A stretch of DNA of 64,000 bases from Variovorax brevis (lineage in GTDB: Bacteria > Pseudomonadota > Gammaproteobacteria > Burkholderiales > Burkholderiaceae_C): assembly GCF_030317105.1 (NCBI RefSeq), contig NZ_JASZYG010000005.1:434001-498000 (forward strand). The letters run 5' to 3'. Below are positions 33,833 through 42,389 of this stretch, piece after piece; the stretch's first letter is position 1; each line of letters starts with the position of its first letter. A program made the position numbers and the translations under genes. The notes beneath the pieces are model-generated. The model did not search any database. It was given only the letters and a program-made list of their open reading frames with translations, and was not told where the DNA came from.

Positions 33833-35006
33833 CGATTGCTGCGTCCACGGTGCGGTGAAAGCGAAGCACATCGCTTTCGAGTCGGCCGGCCACCAGGCCC
33901 GTGTTGGCGCCGCTGGCCATGCCCCGCTGAATGGCAACGGCGGTGGCGATGTCTTCCTTCTGGAACACCGTCTGCTCGATCAGGCGGAAGGTCTTTTCCC
34001 AGTGCGGTGCCCAGTCGGCGCCCATGCGGTCCGCGGGAACCAGCATGGTGTGCATCCAGCGCACCTTGTCCACCGCCGGCGAGAACATGCCGATCACGCT
34101 CACGTAGTCCGGATGCCAGATCAGGAAGGTGTTGGGAAACAGGAACTGCGTCGGCGTTGCCAGCTTGCACAGCGCGTTGCGATCGCGCGGCGCATCGCAG
34201 GGCTCGAAGGCCGCGCGGCGCGCCACCAGTGCATCCTGGTGCGGACCGGCGTAGTGGCTGACCGCGAAGGCGTCCGCAAAGAAGGGAAAGATCGTGTCGC
34301 GGTGGAGCACGCGAATGTGATAGCTCTCCAGGAACGCATCGACCGTCAATTTCCAGTTGGCCGCGTACACGTCGTCGACCTTGCGGAACACCTTCATGCC
34401 GGGCAGGCCCAGCCAGTCGAGATGCTTGTCCAGCCCTTGGAGATAGCTTGCCGCCGAGAAGGCTTCGCCGGGCGTGCGCTTGACGAAGACCAGCCCGCCC
34501 GCTTCGTCGCACGGGAGTTCGACCAGGTTCAACGTGGCCGGATCGATGCCATCGAAAGTCTCGGCATGCAGGCGATGGCGCAGGCGCCCATCGAGTTCGT
34601 AGGTCCAGCCGTGATAGGGGCACACCAGCGTCTTGCAGGGCTTTGCCGTGGCGGGCTGCGCGCCGTCCGACTGAACGAGCGCCATACCGCGGTGCCTGCA
34701 CACGTTGAAGAAGGCGCGCACCCGGCCATCGCCCGCGCGCGTGAGCACGATGGGCACGCCCAGTGCATCAAAGGGCAGCGCCGATCCGACGGCGAGCTCC
34801 GAGCTGTGCGCTGCCACCACCGGCCAGTTGGCAAACAGCGACTGCTGCTCCCGCTGCCAATGGTCGCCGTCGGCGTAGTGCCGGGTGGACACGCTGCCGA
34901 CCTCGTTGCCGAGTTGGCGTGTGTCGTTGGCGCAGGCGTGGCTGAAGCGTTCGATCAGCGCAGCGAGCGTGGGCGGCAATGGAAGGGCGGGGTTCTGCGT
35001 TGTCAC
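33807..35006 (-). CDS. Rieske non-heme iron oxygenase, alpha subunit
   Basis: A 399-residue aromatic ring-hydroxylating or demethylating oxygenase. The Rieske [2Fe-2S] site is CRH (Cys103, His105) and CPYHGW (Cys129, His132). The mononuclear iron ligands His229 and His234 sit in ESYHIRVLH, with the acidic third ligand in the C-terminal part. The start is set at a GTG (35006) behind GAGGGAG; an ATG at 35039 is an alternative. No beta subunit, ferredoxin or reductase gene adjoins, as in single-component-alpha O-demethylases that borrow electron carriers. Substrate unknown; with gallate genes in the same window, O-demethylation of a methoxylated aromatic acid is one possibility. It is divergent from a Bug gene 136 bases away. 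Confidence 0.85.
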   Translation of the reverse strand: MTTQNPALPLPPTLAALIERFSHACANDTRQLGNEVGSVSTRHYADGDHWQREQQSLFANWPVVAAHSSELAVGSALPFDALGVPIVLTRAGDGRVRAFFNVCRHRGMALVQSDGAQPATAKPCKTLVCPYHGWTYELDGRLRHRLHAETFDGIDPATLNLVELPCDEAGGLVFVKRTPGEAFSAASYLQGLDKHLDWLGLPGMKVFRKVDDVYAANWKLTVDAFLESYHIRVLHRDTIFPFFADAFAVSHYAGPHQDALVARRAAFEPCDAPRDRNALCKLATPTQFLFPNTFLIWHPDYVSVIGMFSPAVDKVRWMHTMLVPADRMGADWAPHWEKTFRLIEQTVFQKEDIATAVAIQRGMASGANTGLVAGRLESDVLRFHRTVDAAIEKKTLPPS

Positions 35007-35142
35007 GGCTCGGGCTCCCTCTTCAAGTCTTTGCAGCATGTTACGGGCTGTGCGCCATCGTTTCCATTGCGGGACGGCGCCTTGCGGTACCGTTCCTTTT
35101 TCCGATGCCAATGAGCAACATCCACTGGGAGAAAATAGAGAC

Positions 35143-36126
35143 ATGAAACGCAGAAACCTGCCAACGGCGCTGTTCGCCGCCCTGGCTTCCTTCGCGGCCC
35201 TGACCGCCCCTTCGCTGGCCTTTGCGGCCGACACCTATCCCAACAAACCCATTCGCCTCATCGTGCCCTTTCCGGCCGGCGGCGCCACCGACCTCTTTGC
35301 GCGCACCCTGACCGCGAAGATGGGCGAAAAGCTTGGCACGCCGATCGTGGTGGACAACAAGCCGGGCGCCGGCGGCGCCATCGGCTCGGACGCGGCGGTC
35401 AAGTCGGCGCCGGACGGCTACACGCTGCTGCTGGCCACCAGCAGCACGCACTCCATCGGTCCGGCGCTGACCAAGCTGCCCTACGACCCGGTGCGTGACT
35501 TCACGCCGATTGCGCATGTGGGTGACGCGCCCAGCATCATGCTGGTGCCCAACAGCTCGCCCGCCAAGACGGTGCGCGAATTCATCGACTACGCCAAGAA
35601 GAATCCGGGCAAGCTCAACTACGCGTCGAGCGGCAACGGCACCATCGTGCAGCTGTGCGCGGAGCTGTTCAATTCGCAGGCCGGCATCCAGGTGATGCAC
35701 ATCCCGTACAAGGGCACGGCACAGGCGATTCCCGACCTCATCAGCGGCAAGATCGACGTGCTGTTCGACGCCTTGCCCACCGGCATGCCACATGTGCGCG
35801 ACGGCCACCTGCGCGCATTGGGCGTGACCTCGCTCAAGCGCAGCGCGCTGGCGCCCGAGCTGCCGGCCATTGCCGACACGCTGCCCGGCTTCGAGTCGAA
35901 CACCTGGTTCGGGCTGTATGGACCCAAGGGCCTGCCGCCCGAGCTGGTCGCGCGCCTGAATGCGGCGGCCAATGAGTCATTGACCGATCCGTCGGTGCGC
36001 GACAAGCTCTCGCGCCTGGGCATCGAGCCAGTAACCAGCAAGCCGGAACAGCTTTCCGCCACGGCCGCGCAGGATGCGGTGAAGTGGAAGAAGATCATCG
36101 TCGAGCACAAGATCACCAACGACTGA
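35143..36126 (+). CDS. Bug-family tripartite tricarboxylate transporter substrate-binding protein
   Basis: A 327-residue periplasmic TctC/Bug protein. Signal peptide MKRRNLPTALFAALASFAALTAPSLAFA, then YPNKPIRLIVPFPAGGATDLFAR, VDNKPGAGGAIGSD, APDGYTLLLAT, LPYDPVRDFTPIAHV and GKLNYASSGNG, all standard. It is transcribed with a gamma-glutamyltransferase-like gene 20 bases downstream, and divergently from the Rieske oxygenase. No permease genes are adjacent; the orphan tctBA pair lies only 1.4 kb away, on the other side of the Rieske gene, and could be its partner. Confidence 0.9.
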   Translation: MKRRNLPTALFAALASFAALTAPSLAFAADTYPNKPIRLIVPFPAGGATDLFARTLTAKMGEKLGTPIVVDNKPGAGGAIGSDAAVKSAPDGYTLLLATSSTHSIGPALTKLPYDPVRDFTPIAHVGDAPSIMLVPNSSPAKTVREFIDYAKKNPGKLNYASSGNGTIVQLCAELFNSQAGIQVMHIPYKGTAQAIPDLISGKIDVLFDALPTGMPHVRDGHLRALGVTSLKRSALAPELPAIADTLPGFESNTWFGLYGPKGLPPELVARLNAAANESLTDPSVRDKLSRLGIEPVTSKPEQLSATAAQDAVKWKKIIVEHKITND

Positions 36127-36146
36127 CCCCCTCAGACTGCAAGCCC

Positions 36147-37760
36147 ATGAAATTCGACTTTCATAACCCGTACCTCAGCACCCGCATTCCCGTTTTCGCG
36201 CGCAACGTGGTGTCCACTTCGCACCCGCTGGCCGCGCAGGCGGGGTTGCGCATCCTGCACCAGGGCGGCAACGCGGTCGATGCGGCGGTGGCGGCCGCCG
36301 CCGTGATGACGCTTGCAGAGCCGGTCAGCAACGGCTTGGGCAGCGATGCCTTCTGCATCCTGTGGGACGGCCAGAAGCTCCACGGCCTGAACGCCTCGGG
36401 CGGTGCACCGAAGGCCTGGACGCCCGAATACTTTGCGAAGAAATACGGCGCCGACGCCGCCACGCCGCCGATGCGCGGCATCGATTCGGTCAGCATTCCG
36501 GGTGCCATCGGCAGCTGGGTGGCGCTGAGCGAGCGCTTTGGCAAGCTGCCTTTCGGGGATTTGATGGCGCCGGCCATCGAAGTGGCCGAGCGCGGCTACC
36601 TCGTGCCGCCGGTGGTGCAGCAAAAGTGGGCCGCGGCGATTCCGCTGCTCGAATCGCAGCCCGGCTTCAAGGAAGGCTTCATGCCCTGGGGCCGTGCGCC
36701 GAAGGTGGGCGAACTGTTCAAGTTTCCCGGCGCCGCACGCGCGCTCAAGGCCATTGCCTTGACCAAGGGCGCGGCCTTTTATGGCGGCGAGATCGCGCAT
36801 GCGCTGGAGAAGTTCTCCAACGAGAGCGGCGGCAGTCTGAAGGCGAGCGACCTCGAAGGCTGGAAGCCGGAGTGGGTGGAGCCCATTTCGCGCGACTACC
36901 GCGGCCACACGCTGCACGAGATTCCACCCAACGGCCAGGGCATCGCCGCGCTCATCGCGCTGGGCATTCTTGAAAAGTTCGACATCGGCTCGCTGCCGGT
37001 GGATTCGGTCGCGTCGCAACACCTGCAGATCGAAGCGATGAAGCTGGCCTTTGCCGATGTGTACCGCTATGTGTCGGAGCCGTCGACGATGGAGGTGACG
37101 CCTGCGCAAATGCTCGATGACGCCTACCTCGCGTCGCGCGCACGGCTCATCGACGTGAAGAAGGCGCAGGACTTCAAGGCGGGCAACCCGGTCAAGGGCG
37201 GCACCATCTACCTCACGGCGGCCGATGAGAGCGGCATGATGGTCAGCTTCATCCAGAGCAACTACATGGGCTTCGGCTCGGGCTGCGTGGAGCCGAACTT
37301 CGGCATCAGCCTGCAAAACCGCGGCCACGGCTTCAGCCTGAAGGAAGGCAGCCCCAACCGCGTGGCGCCCGGCAAGCGGCCCTTCCACACCATCATTCCG
37401 GCCTTCCTGACGCAAAACGGCCAGCCGGTCATGAGCTTCGGCGTCATGGGCGGCAACATGCAGCCGCAAGGCCACATGCAGACGCTGGTGCGCATGCTCG
37501 ACTACGGCCAGAACCCGCAAGCGGCCTGCGACGCGCCGCGCTGGCGCTTCAACGCCGGCCGCGAGATCAACGTCGAGGCGGCGATGAACCCCGCAACGGT
37601 GCAGGGCCTGGCCGACATGGGCCACCAGATGGAAGTCATCAACGACTCCTACCAGGACTTCGGTGCCGGCCAGTTCATCTGGCGTGCGGGCAATCCGGCG
37701 GTCGAAGGCTATGTCGCGGCCAGCGATGCGCGCCGCGACGGCCTTGCGGCAGGGTTCTGA
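36147..37760 (+). CDS. Gamma-glutamyltransferase family protein
   Basis: A 537-residue Ntn-hydrolase of the GGT superfamily (YwrD-like). N-terminal features: STSHPLAAQAGLRILHQGGNAVDAAVAAAAV and GSDAFCILWDG. The proenzyme cleavage site and nucleophilic Thr fit KGGTIYLTAAD, followed by FIQSNYMGFGSG. No signal peptide is visible, so it appears cytoplasmic, unlike the periplasmic E. coli enzyme. The family hydrolyses gamma-glutamyl amides such as glutathione or cephalosporin side chains, and the physiological substrate here is unknown. It lies between a Bug gene and an EamA exporter gene (16-base gap to the latter), so it may process an imported gamma-linked compound. Confidence 0.85.
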   Translation: MKFDFHNPYLSTRIPVFARNVVSTSHPLAAQAGLRILHQGGNAVDAAVAAAAVMTLAEPVSNGLGSDAFCILWDGQKLHGLNASGGAPKAWTPEYFAKKYGADAATPPMRGIDSVSIPGAIGSWVALSERFGKLPFGDLMAPAIEVAERGYLVPPVVQQKWAAAIPLLESQPGFKEGFMPWGRAPKVGELFKFPGAARALKAIALTKGAAFYGGEIAHALEKFSNESGGSLKASDLEGWKPEWVEPISRDYRGHTLHEIPPNGQGIAALIALGILEKFDIGSLPVDSVASQHLQIEAMKLAFADVYRYVSEPSTMEVTPAQMLDDAYLASRARLIDVKKAQDFKAGNPVKGGTIYLTAADESGMMVSFIQSNYMGFGSGCVEPNFGISLQNRGHGFSLKEGSPNRVAPGKRPFHTIIPAFLTQNGQPVMSFGVMGGNMQPQGHMQTLVRMLDYGQNPQAACDAPRWRFNAGREINVEAAMNPATVQGLADMGHQMEVINDSYQDFGAGQFIWRAGNPAVEGYVAASDARRDGLAAGF

Positions 37761-37776
37761 TGGTCTTCTTCGTCAG

Positions 37777-38697
37777 ATGGCGGTAGCGGCCGCGGCATCC
37801 GGGGCTGCGGGCAAGAGCCTCGGTCCGGGCCTTGCGCTGGCGACGGTGGGCGCGATTGCCTTCAGCGGCAAGGCGATCATCGTCAAGCTGGCGTACCGCT
37901 ACGGCGTCGATGCGGTGACGCTGATCATGCTGCGCATGCTCTTTGCGCTGCCGCTGTTCGCGGGCATGGCCTGGTGGGCCGGGCGGGGCAAGCCGCCACT
38001 CACACGCAAGGACTGGATCGGCGTGCTCGGCCTGGGCTTTTCGGGCTATTACCTCGCAAGCTTTCTGGACTTTGCGGGACTGGCCTACGTCACGGCGAGC
38101 TTTGAGCGGCTCATCCTGTATCTCAACCCGACGCTGGTGCTGCTGTTCGGCTGGGTGGTTTACCGCCGGCACATCACGCGCATGCAGGTCGCCGGCATGG
38201 CCATCAGCTATGCGGGCGTGCTGCTGGTGTTCGGCCATGAGATCGGGACGGGGGCGAGCGCTTCCGCCGCGTGGGGCGCGCTGCTCATTTTCCTGAGCGC
38301 CGTGAGCTATGCGGGCTATCTGGTCGCGAGCGGGGAGTTCGTCAAGCGCCTGGGCTCGATGCGCCTGGTGGGCTTGGCGACGGGCGTGGCGTGCGCGTTG
38401 TGCATCGTGCAGTACATGGCGCTGCGGCCCCTGGGCGCGGTGCTGGAGGTGGCGCCGCAGGTGGTCTGGCTGTCGATCCTGAATGCGACGGTGTGCACGG
38501 CCCTGCCGGTGCTGGCGGTGATGATGGCCATCGAGCGCATCGGCCCGGCGATGGCGGCGCAAACGGGCATGGTCGGCCCGATGTCCACCATCCTCATGGG
38601 CGTGGTCATTCTGGGCGAGCCGTTCACGGTCTGGATTGCCGCAGGTACGCTGCTGGTCATCGCAGGCATTTTTGTATTCACACGCGCTGGGCGCTGA
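37777..38697 (+). CDS. EamA/DMT family transporter
   Basis: A 306-residue, ten-helix drug/metabolite transporter with two EamA repeats: GAIAFSGKAIIVKLAYRYGVDAVTLIMLRMLFALPLF in the first and WGALLIFLSAVSYAGYLVASGEFVKRLG plus GPMSTILMGVVILGEPFTVWIAAGTLLVIAGIFVF in the second. The ATG at 37777 is the only start that fits the first helix. It probably exports or exchanges a small metabolite across the inner membrane. It is tightly spaced after the gamma-glutamyltransferase-like gene and 12 bases before an SDR gene, suggesting a transcript of four genes starting with the Bug gene. Confidence 0.87.
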   Translation: MAVAAAASGAAGKSLGPGLALATVGAIAFSGKAIIVKLAYRYGVDAVTLIMLRMLFALPLFAGMAWWAGRGKPPLTRKDWIGVLGLGFSGYYLASFLDFAGLAYVTASFERLILYLNPTLVLLFGWVVYRRHITRMQVAGMAISYAGVLLVFGHEIGTGASASAAWGALLIFLSAVSYAGYLVASGEFVKRLGSMRLVGLATGVACALCIVQYMALRPLGAVLEVAPQVVWLSILNATVCTALPVLAVMMAIERIGPAMAAQTGMVGPMSTILMGVVILGEPFTVWIAAGTLLVIAGIFVFTRAGR

Positions 38698-38709
38698 AAA
38701 GGAGTTCTC

Positions 38710-39501
38710 ATGGATCTGGGTATTGCAGGCAAGACGGCGCTGGTATGCGGTGCGAGCAAGGGGCTGGGCTTCGGCTGTGCGCTGGCGCTGGTCAAGGAAG
38801 GCGTCAACGTCGTCATCGTGGCGCGTGGCGCCGAGGCGCTGGAAGCCGCGGCGGCACAGCTCAAGGCGAGCGCGGCGGCCTCCGGGCCCTTCGTGAAGAC
38901 CGTTGCCGTGGACATCACCACCGAAGACGGCCGCGCTGCCGTGTTCGCGGTGCACCGCGATTTCGACATCGTCGTCACCAACGCCGGCGGCCCGCCGCCC
39001 GGCGACTTCCGCGACTGGGACCGCGAAGTGTGGATCAAGGCGGTGGACGCCAACATGCTCACGCCCATCGAACTCATCAAGGCGACGGTGGACGGCATGG
39101 CGCAACGCGGCTTCGGGCGCGTCGTGAACATCACGTCGAGTTCGGTGAAGTCGCCCATCGACATCCTGGGCCTGTCCAATGGCGCACGCAGCGGGCTCAC
39201 GGGCTTTGTTGCGGGTGCGGCGCGCAGTTCGATCGCGGGCAAGGGCGTGACCATCAACAACCTGCTGCCGGGCGCCTTTGACACCGATCGACTGAAAGCG
39301 ACGATCCAGAGCGGCGCGCAGAAGTCGGGGCAGGACGTCGATGCTGTCCGTGCCGCACGGCAGAAGACGATTCCCGCCAGGCGGTTCGGCAATGCGGAAG
39401 AGTTCGGTGCCATCTGCGCCTTTCTTTGCAGCGTCCATGCGGGTTACGTGACGGGGCAGAACGTGCTGGCCGACGGCGGCGCGTACCCGGGCACGTACTG
39501 A
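38710..39501 (+). CDS. SDR family protein with Ser-x3-Arg instead of Tyr-x3-Lys
   Basis: A 263-residue SDR-fold protein. The cofactor motif CGASKGLGFGCA (13-24), TNAGGPPPGDF and the C-terminal YVTGQNVLADGGAYPGTY are standard. At the catalytic position, where SDRs have Tyr-x3-Lys, it reads LSNGARSG (Ser156, Arg160), while the Ser block ITSSSVKSP (142-149) is kept. This points to a divergent, possibly non-classical SDR subgroup whose activity and substrate are unclear. The ribosome site AAGGAGTTCTC is strong. It lies at the end of the Bug-GGT-EamA-SDR unit, 175 bases before the quinone oxidoreductase gene. Confidence 0.82.
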   Translation: MDLGIAGKTALVCGASKGLGFGCALALVKEGVNVVIVARGAEALEAAAAQLKASAAASGPFVKTVAVDITTEDGRAAVFAVHRDFDIVVTNAGGPPPGDFRDWDREVWIKAVDANMLTPIELIKATVDGMAQRGFGRVVNITSSSVKSPIDILGLSNGARSGLTGFVAGAARSSIAGKGVTINNLLPGAFDTDRLKATIQSGAQKSGQDVDAVRAARQKTIPARRFGNAEEFGAICAFLCSVHAGYVTGQNVLADGGAYPGTY

Positions 39502-39676
39502 CGGGTTCATGCGCTCGTGCCTGGCATGAGCGACGGCTTGCGCGACGTGCCGAGGCCAGGGCGCGACACTCAGGCCGTCGATATTCGGCCCTTGCCGCCC
39601 TGACGGCCCCACGCCTGCGCAACGAAGCCTATTCGTGGCAGGATGCGCGCCTGTAGCCATTCAAGGAACCCGAGCA

Positions 39677-40660
39677 ATGAGCAAAGCCGTACGAATCGAC
39701 CGCCATGGCGGCCCTGAAGAATTGAAGATCGTCGATGTCGAAGTGGGCGATCCCGGCCCCGGCGAGATCCGCATCCGCCACAAGGCCGTTGGCCTGAACT
39801 TCATCGACACCTACCAGCGCAGCGGCCTGTATCCCTTTGCGATGCCTTTGCAGCTCGGCATGGAAGCCTCTGGCATTGTCGAAGCGGTGGGCGAGGGCGT
39901 GACGCACCTCAAGGCCGGCGACCGCGCCGCCTACGCCAGCCAGCCGCCCGGCTCGTACTGCGAAGTGCGCGTGATGCCTGCCAGGAACGTGTGCAAGCTG
40001 CCCGACGCGATCTCCTTCGAGACCGGCGCGGCCATGATGCTCAAGGGCCTCACCACCCAGTACCTGTTGAAGAAGACGCTGCCCGTCGAAGGCCTGTTGC
40101 CCGGCGACTTCGTGCTCTTCCACGCAGCCGCCGGCGGCGTCGGCCTGATCGCCTGCCAGTGGGCCAAGGCCCTGGGCTTGCAGCTGATCGGCACGGCCGG
40201 CACCGACGCCAAGTGCAAGCTGGCGCTGGAGCATGGCGCCGCGCACGCCATCAACTACAACACCGAAAACTTTGCCCAGCGCGTGAAGGAGATCACCGGC
40301 GGCAAGGGCGTGAAGGTGGTGTACGACTCGGTGGGCAAGGACACCTGGGAGGGCTCGCTCGATTGCCTGCGGCCCTTTGGCCTGCTCGCGGTGTTCGGCA
40401 ATGGCTCCGGCCCGGTGCCTCCGGTCAACCTCGGCACGCTGGCGTCCAAGGGTTCGCTCTACATGACGCGGCCCACGCTGTTCACCCACATGTCGAGCCG
40501 CGAGAGCACGCAGGCGATGGCCGACGATCTCTTTGCCATTGTCGAAAGCGGCGCGGTGAAGATCCCGATCGACCAGCGCTACAAGCTGGAAGACGTCCAG
40601 CAGGCGCACCGCGATCTCGAGTCGCGCAAGACGACGGGCTGCACGATCTTGACGCTCTGA
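39677..40660 (+). CDS. qor: NADPH:quinone oxidoreductase (zeta-crystallin type)
   Basis: A 327-residue zinc-free medium-chain reductase. The N-terminal MSKAVRIDRHGGPEELKIVDV, GLNFIDTYQRSGLYP, LGMEASGIVEAVGEGV and the cofactor motif AAAGGVGLIACQWAKALG match bacterial Qor. It lacks the structural zinc cysteine cluster of alcohol dehydrogenases, as expected. It reduces quinones or enones in the cytoplasm with NADPH. A GTG-started LysR gene follows 12 bases after the stop, so the two are probably co-transcribed. Confidence 0.9.
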   Translation: MSKAVRIDRHGGPEELKIVDVEVGDPGPGEIRIRHKAVGLNFIDTYQRSGLYPFAMPLQLGMEASGIVEAVGEGVTHLKAGDRAAYASQPPGSYCEVRVMPARNVCKLPDAISFETGAAMMLKGLTTQYLLKKTLPVEGLLPGDFVLFHAAAGGVGLIACQWAKALGLQLIGTAGTDAKCKLALEHGAAHAINYNTENFAQRVKEITGGKGVKVVYDSVGKDTWEGSLDCLRPFGLLAVFGNGSGPVPPVNLGTLASKGSLYMTRPTLFTHMSSRESTQAMADDLFAIVESGAVKIPIDQRYKLEDVQQAHRDLESRKTTGCTILTL

Positions 40661-40672
40661 GTTCCCGCCGCG

Positions 40673-41605
40673 GTGAAGAACGCGACGCTGCGCCAGCTGA
40701 AGGTGTTCGAGGCGGTGGCGCGCCACTTGAGCTTTTCGCGCGCGGCCGAAGAACTGCACCTGACGCAGCCGGCCGTTTCCACGCAAGTGGCCAAGCTCGA
40801 GGAGCACGCCGGCAACGCCTTGTTCGAGCAGTTCGGCAAGAAGATCTACCTGACGCCGGCAGGCACGGAGTTGCTGCAGATCAGCCGAACCATCATCCAG
40901 CAGTTCGAGGCGGCCGAGAACGCGATGACGCAGTTCAAGGGCGTCTCGGGCGGCAAGCTGAATGTGGGTGTGATCAGCGCGGGGGACTACTTCTTTCCTC
41001 GCCTGCTCGTGGAGTTCGCAAGCCGGCATCGCGGCGTGAGCCTGAACTTCACGGTGCACAACCGCGAGGGGCTGCTGACCTGCATTGCCGAGAACCAGAC
41101 CGATTTGGCAATCATGGTGCGTCCGCCGACGGACCTGGACACGCTCAACCAGCCCTTTGCGCCGCACCCGTATGTGATCGTCGCGCCGCCAGACCATCCC
41201 TTGGTCGGCAAGAAGAAGATCCCGATGGCGCGCCTGATGCGCGAACCTTTCGTGGTGCGCGAAAAAGGTTCGGACACGCGCAACATGATGGAGGAGGGCT
41301 GTGGCGTCCACATCCTCGACCTGCGCATTGCGATGGAGATTCGCAGCACCGAGACGATCAAGCAGGCGGTGATCGCGGGCATGGGGCTGAGCTTCATGTC
41401 GGCGCACACGATCAGTCTGGAGGTGAAGACGGGGAGCTTGCGCGTTCTGGACGTGCAGGGCTTTCCGTTGATGCGCAACTGGTATGTGGTGCATCGGCGC
41501 ACCAAGCGGCTGCCGCCTGTGGCACAGGCGTTCAAGGATTTCCTGCTGAGCGATGGAACGGCGTTGATTGAGAAGATCGTGCCGTTTGATTCTTCGGTTG
41601 GTTGA
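40673..41605 (+). CDS. LysR family transcriptional regulator (CbbR-like)
   Basis: A 310-residue LysR regulator: N-terminal winged HTH (about 1-60, LRQLKVFEAVARHLSFSRAAEELHLTQPAVSTQVAKLEE), then the linker helix and a two-lobed effector domain (about 90-300). The start is a GTG at 40673. The sequence around FEQFGKKIYLTPAGTELL and ENQTDLAIMVRPP resembles the CbbR branch, which often senses metabolites of carbon metabolism. It follows qor with a 12-base gap and is followed by about 0.8 kb of palindromic repeats and then glyoxylate carboligase. Its targets are not evident; qor or gcl are candidates. Confidence 0.87.
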   Translation: MKNATLRQLKVFEAVARHLSFSRAAEELHLTQPAVSTQVAKLEEHAGNALFEQFGKKIYLTPAGTELLQISRTIIQQFEAAENAMTQFKGVSGGKLNVGVISAGDYFFPRLLVEFASRHRGVSLNFTVHNREGLLTCIAENQTDLAIMVRPPTDLDTLNQPFAPHPYVIVAPPDHPLVGKKKIPMARLMREPFVVREKGSDTRNMMEEGCGVHILDLRIAMEIRSTETIKQAVIAGMGLSFMSAHTISLEVKTGSLRVLDVQGFPLMRNWYVVHRRTKRLPPVAQAFKDFLLSDGTALIEKIVPFDSSVG

Positions 41606-41660
41606 TTTGGGTGTTTCGTGTTTTGTGGTGCGTGGTGCGCGGTCGGGGGCGGCGTCGGCG

Positions 41661-41840
41661 GGCGGTATGCCTGTGGGCGGCTGACGCCTCGGGTCCTTCG
41701 GACTTCGCTGCTGCTCCTCACGAAAGGCGGGGTCCGCAGAACTCGCTGCACTTCGTTCCGCTCAAACAGCTGCGGCCCTTTTTCCGCCTTTCGCTGCGGT
41801 GCTCGCCCGAGGCTCAACAGCCGCCCACAGGCATACCACC
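41661..41840. repeat. Large palindromic intergenic repeat, copy 1
   Basis: Arms GGCGGTATGCCTGTGGGCGG (from 41661) and its near-exact reverse complement ending at 41840 (one mismatch), extended inward by GCCTCGGG/CCCGAGGC (41686-41693, 41806-41813). The loop of about 110 bases has further GC-rich dyads around CCGCAG...CTGCGG. Size and structure fit a dispersed Burkholderiales intergenic palindrome. Confidence 0.75.
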
Positions 41841-42016
41841 CACCGACGCTGGACACGGTGGGGGTGAACTTTCCACAGCACGAGGTTGGGGGTGAACAGT
41901 ACGTTTCGACGTGGGGGTGCCCAAGGGATAGAGTGCGCGCGCCGCGAGCTCTTGCGCACCGACGGATCAACGCGCAGGATCGATAGAAACGCCCACACCG
42001 TTGGCGCCTCGACGGA

Positions 42017-42204
42017 GCCCGGTATGCGATGGCCGCTGGGCGCCGCCTCTGTGGCGCTGAGCAGCGCAGCGTTTCGCGGGATCAGGATCGCAGCTGTCTG
42101 AGCCGAAGGCGAGTTCTGCGAGACCCCGCGAAACGTGAGCAGCGCAAGGCAGTCCCGCAGGGACCGCCACAGTGAAGGCGCCCAGCGGCCATCGCATGCC
42201 GGGC
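42017..42204. repeat. Large palindromic intergenic repeat, copy 2
   Basis: 28-base arms at 42017-42044 and 42177-42204 match as reverse complements with one mismatch (core GATGGCCGCTGGGCGCC). A second internal inverted repeat, GTTTCGCGGG / CCCGCGAAAC, lies at 42071-42080 and 42125-42134. The sequence differs from copy 1, so two repeat families are present side by side. Confidence 0.75.
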
Positions 42205-42216
42205 GGCCTCCGAAGC

Positions 42217-42250
<34 letters not shown>

Positions 42251-42389
42251 CCACCCAAACACAAGCAACAGTTGCAAGCCAAGCATTCCGGCACGGAATA
42301 GACGTTATGCACCCTGCATGGGTTCCGCCTTTCGCCCCGTACCCCGACCATTCGCCCATCTACCCGTAAACCCTTGAGGAGACAACGCG

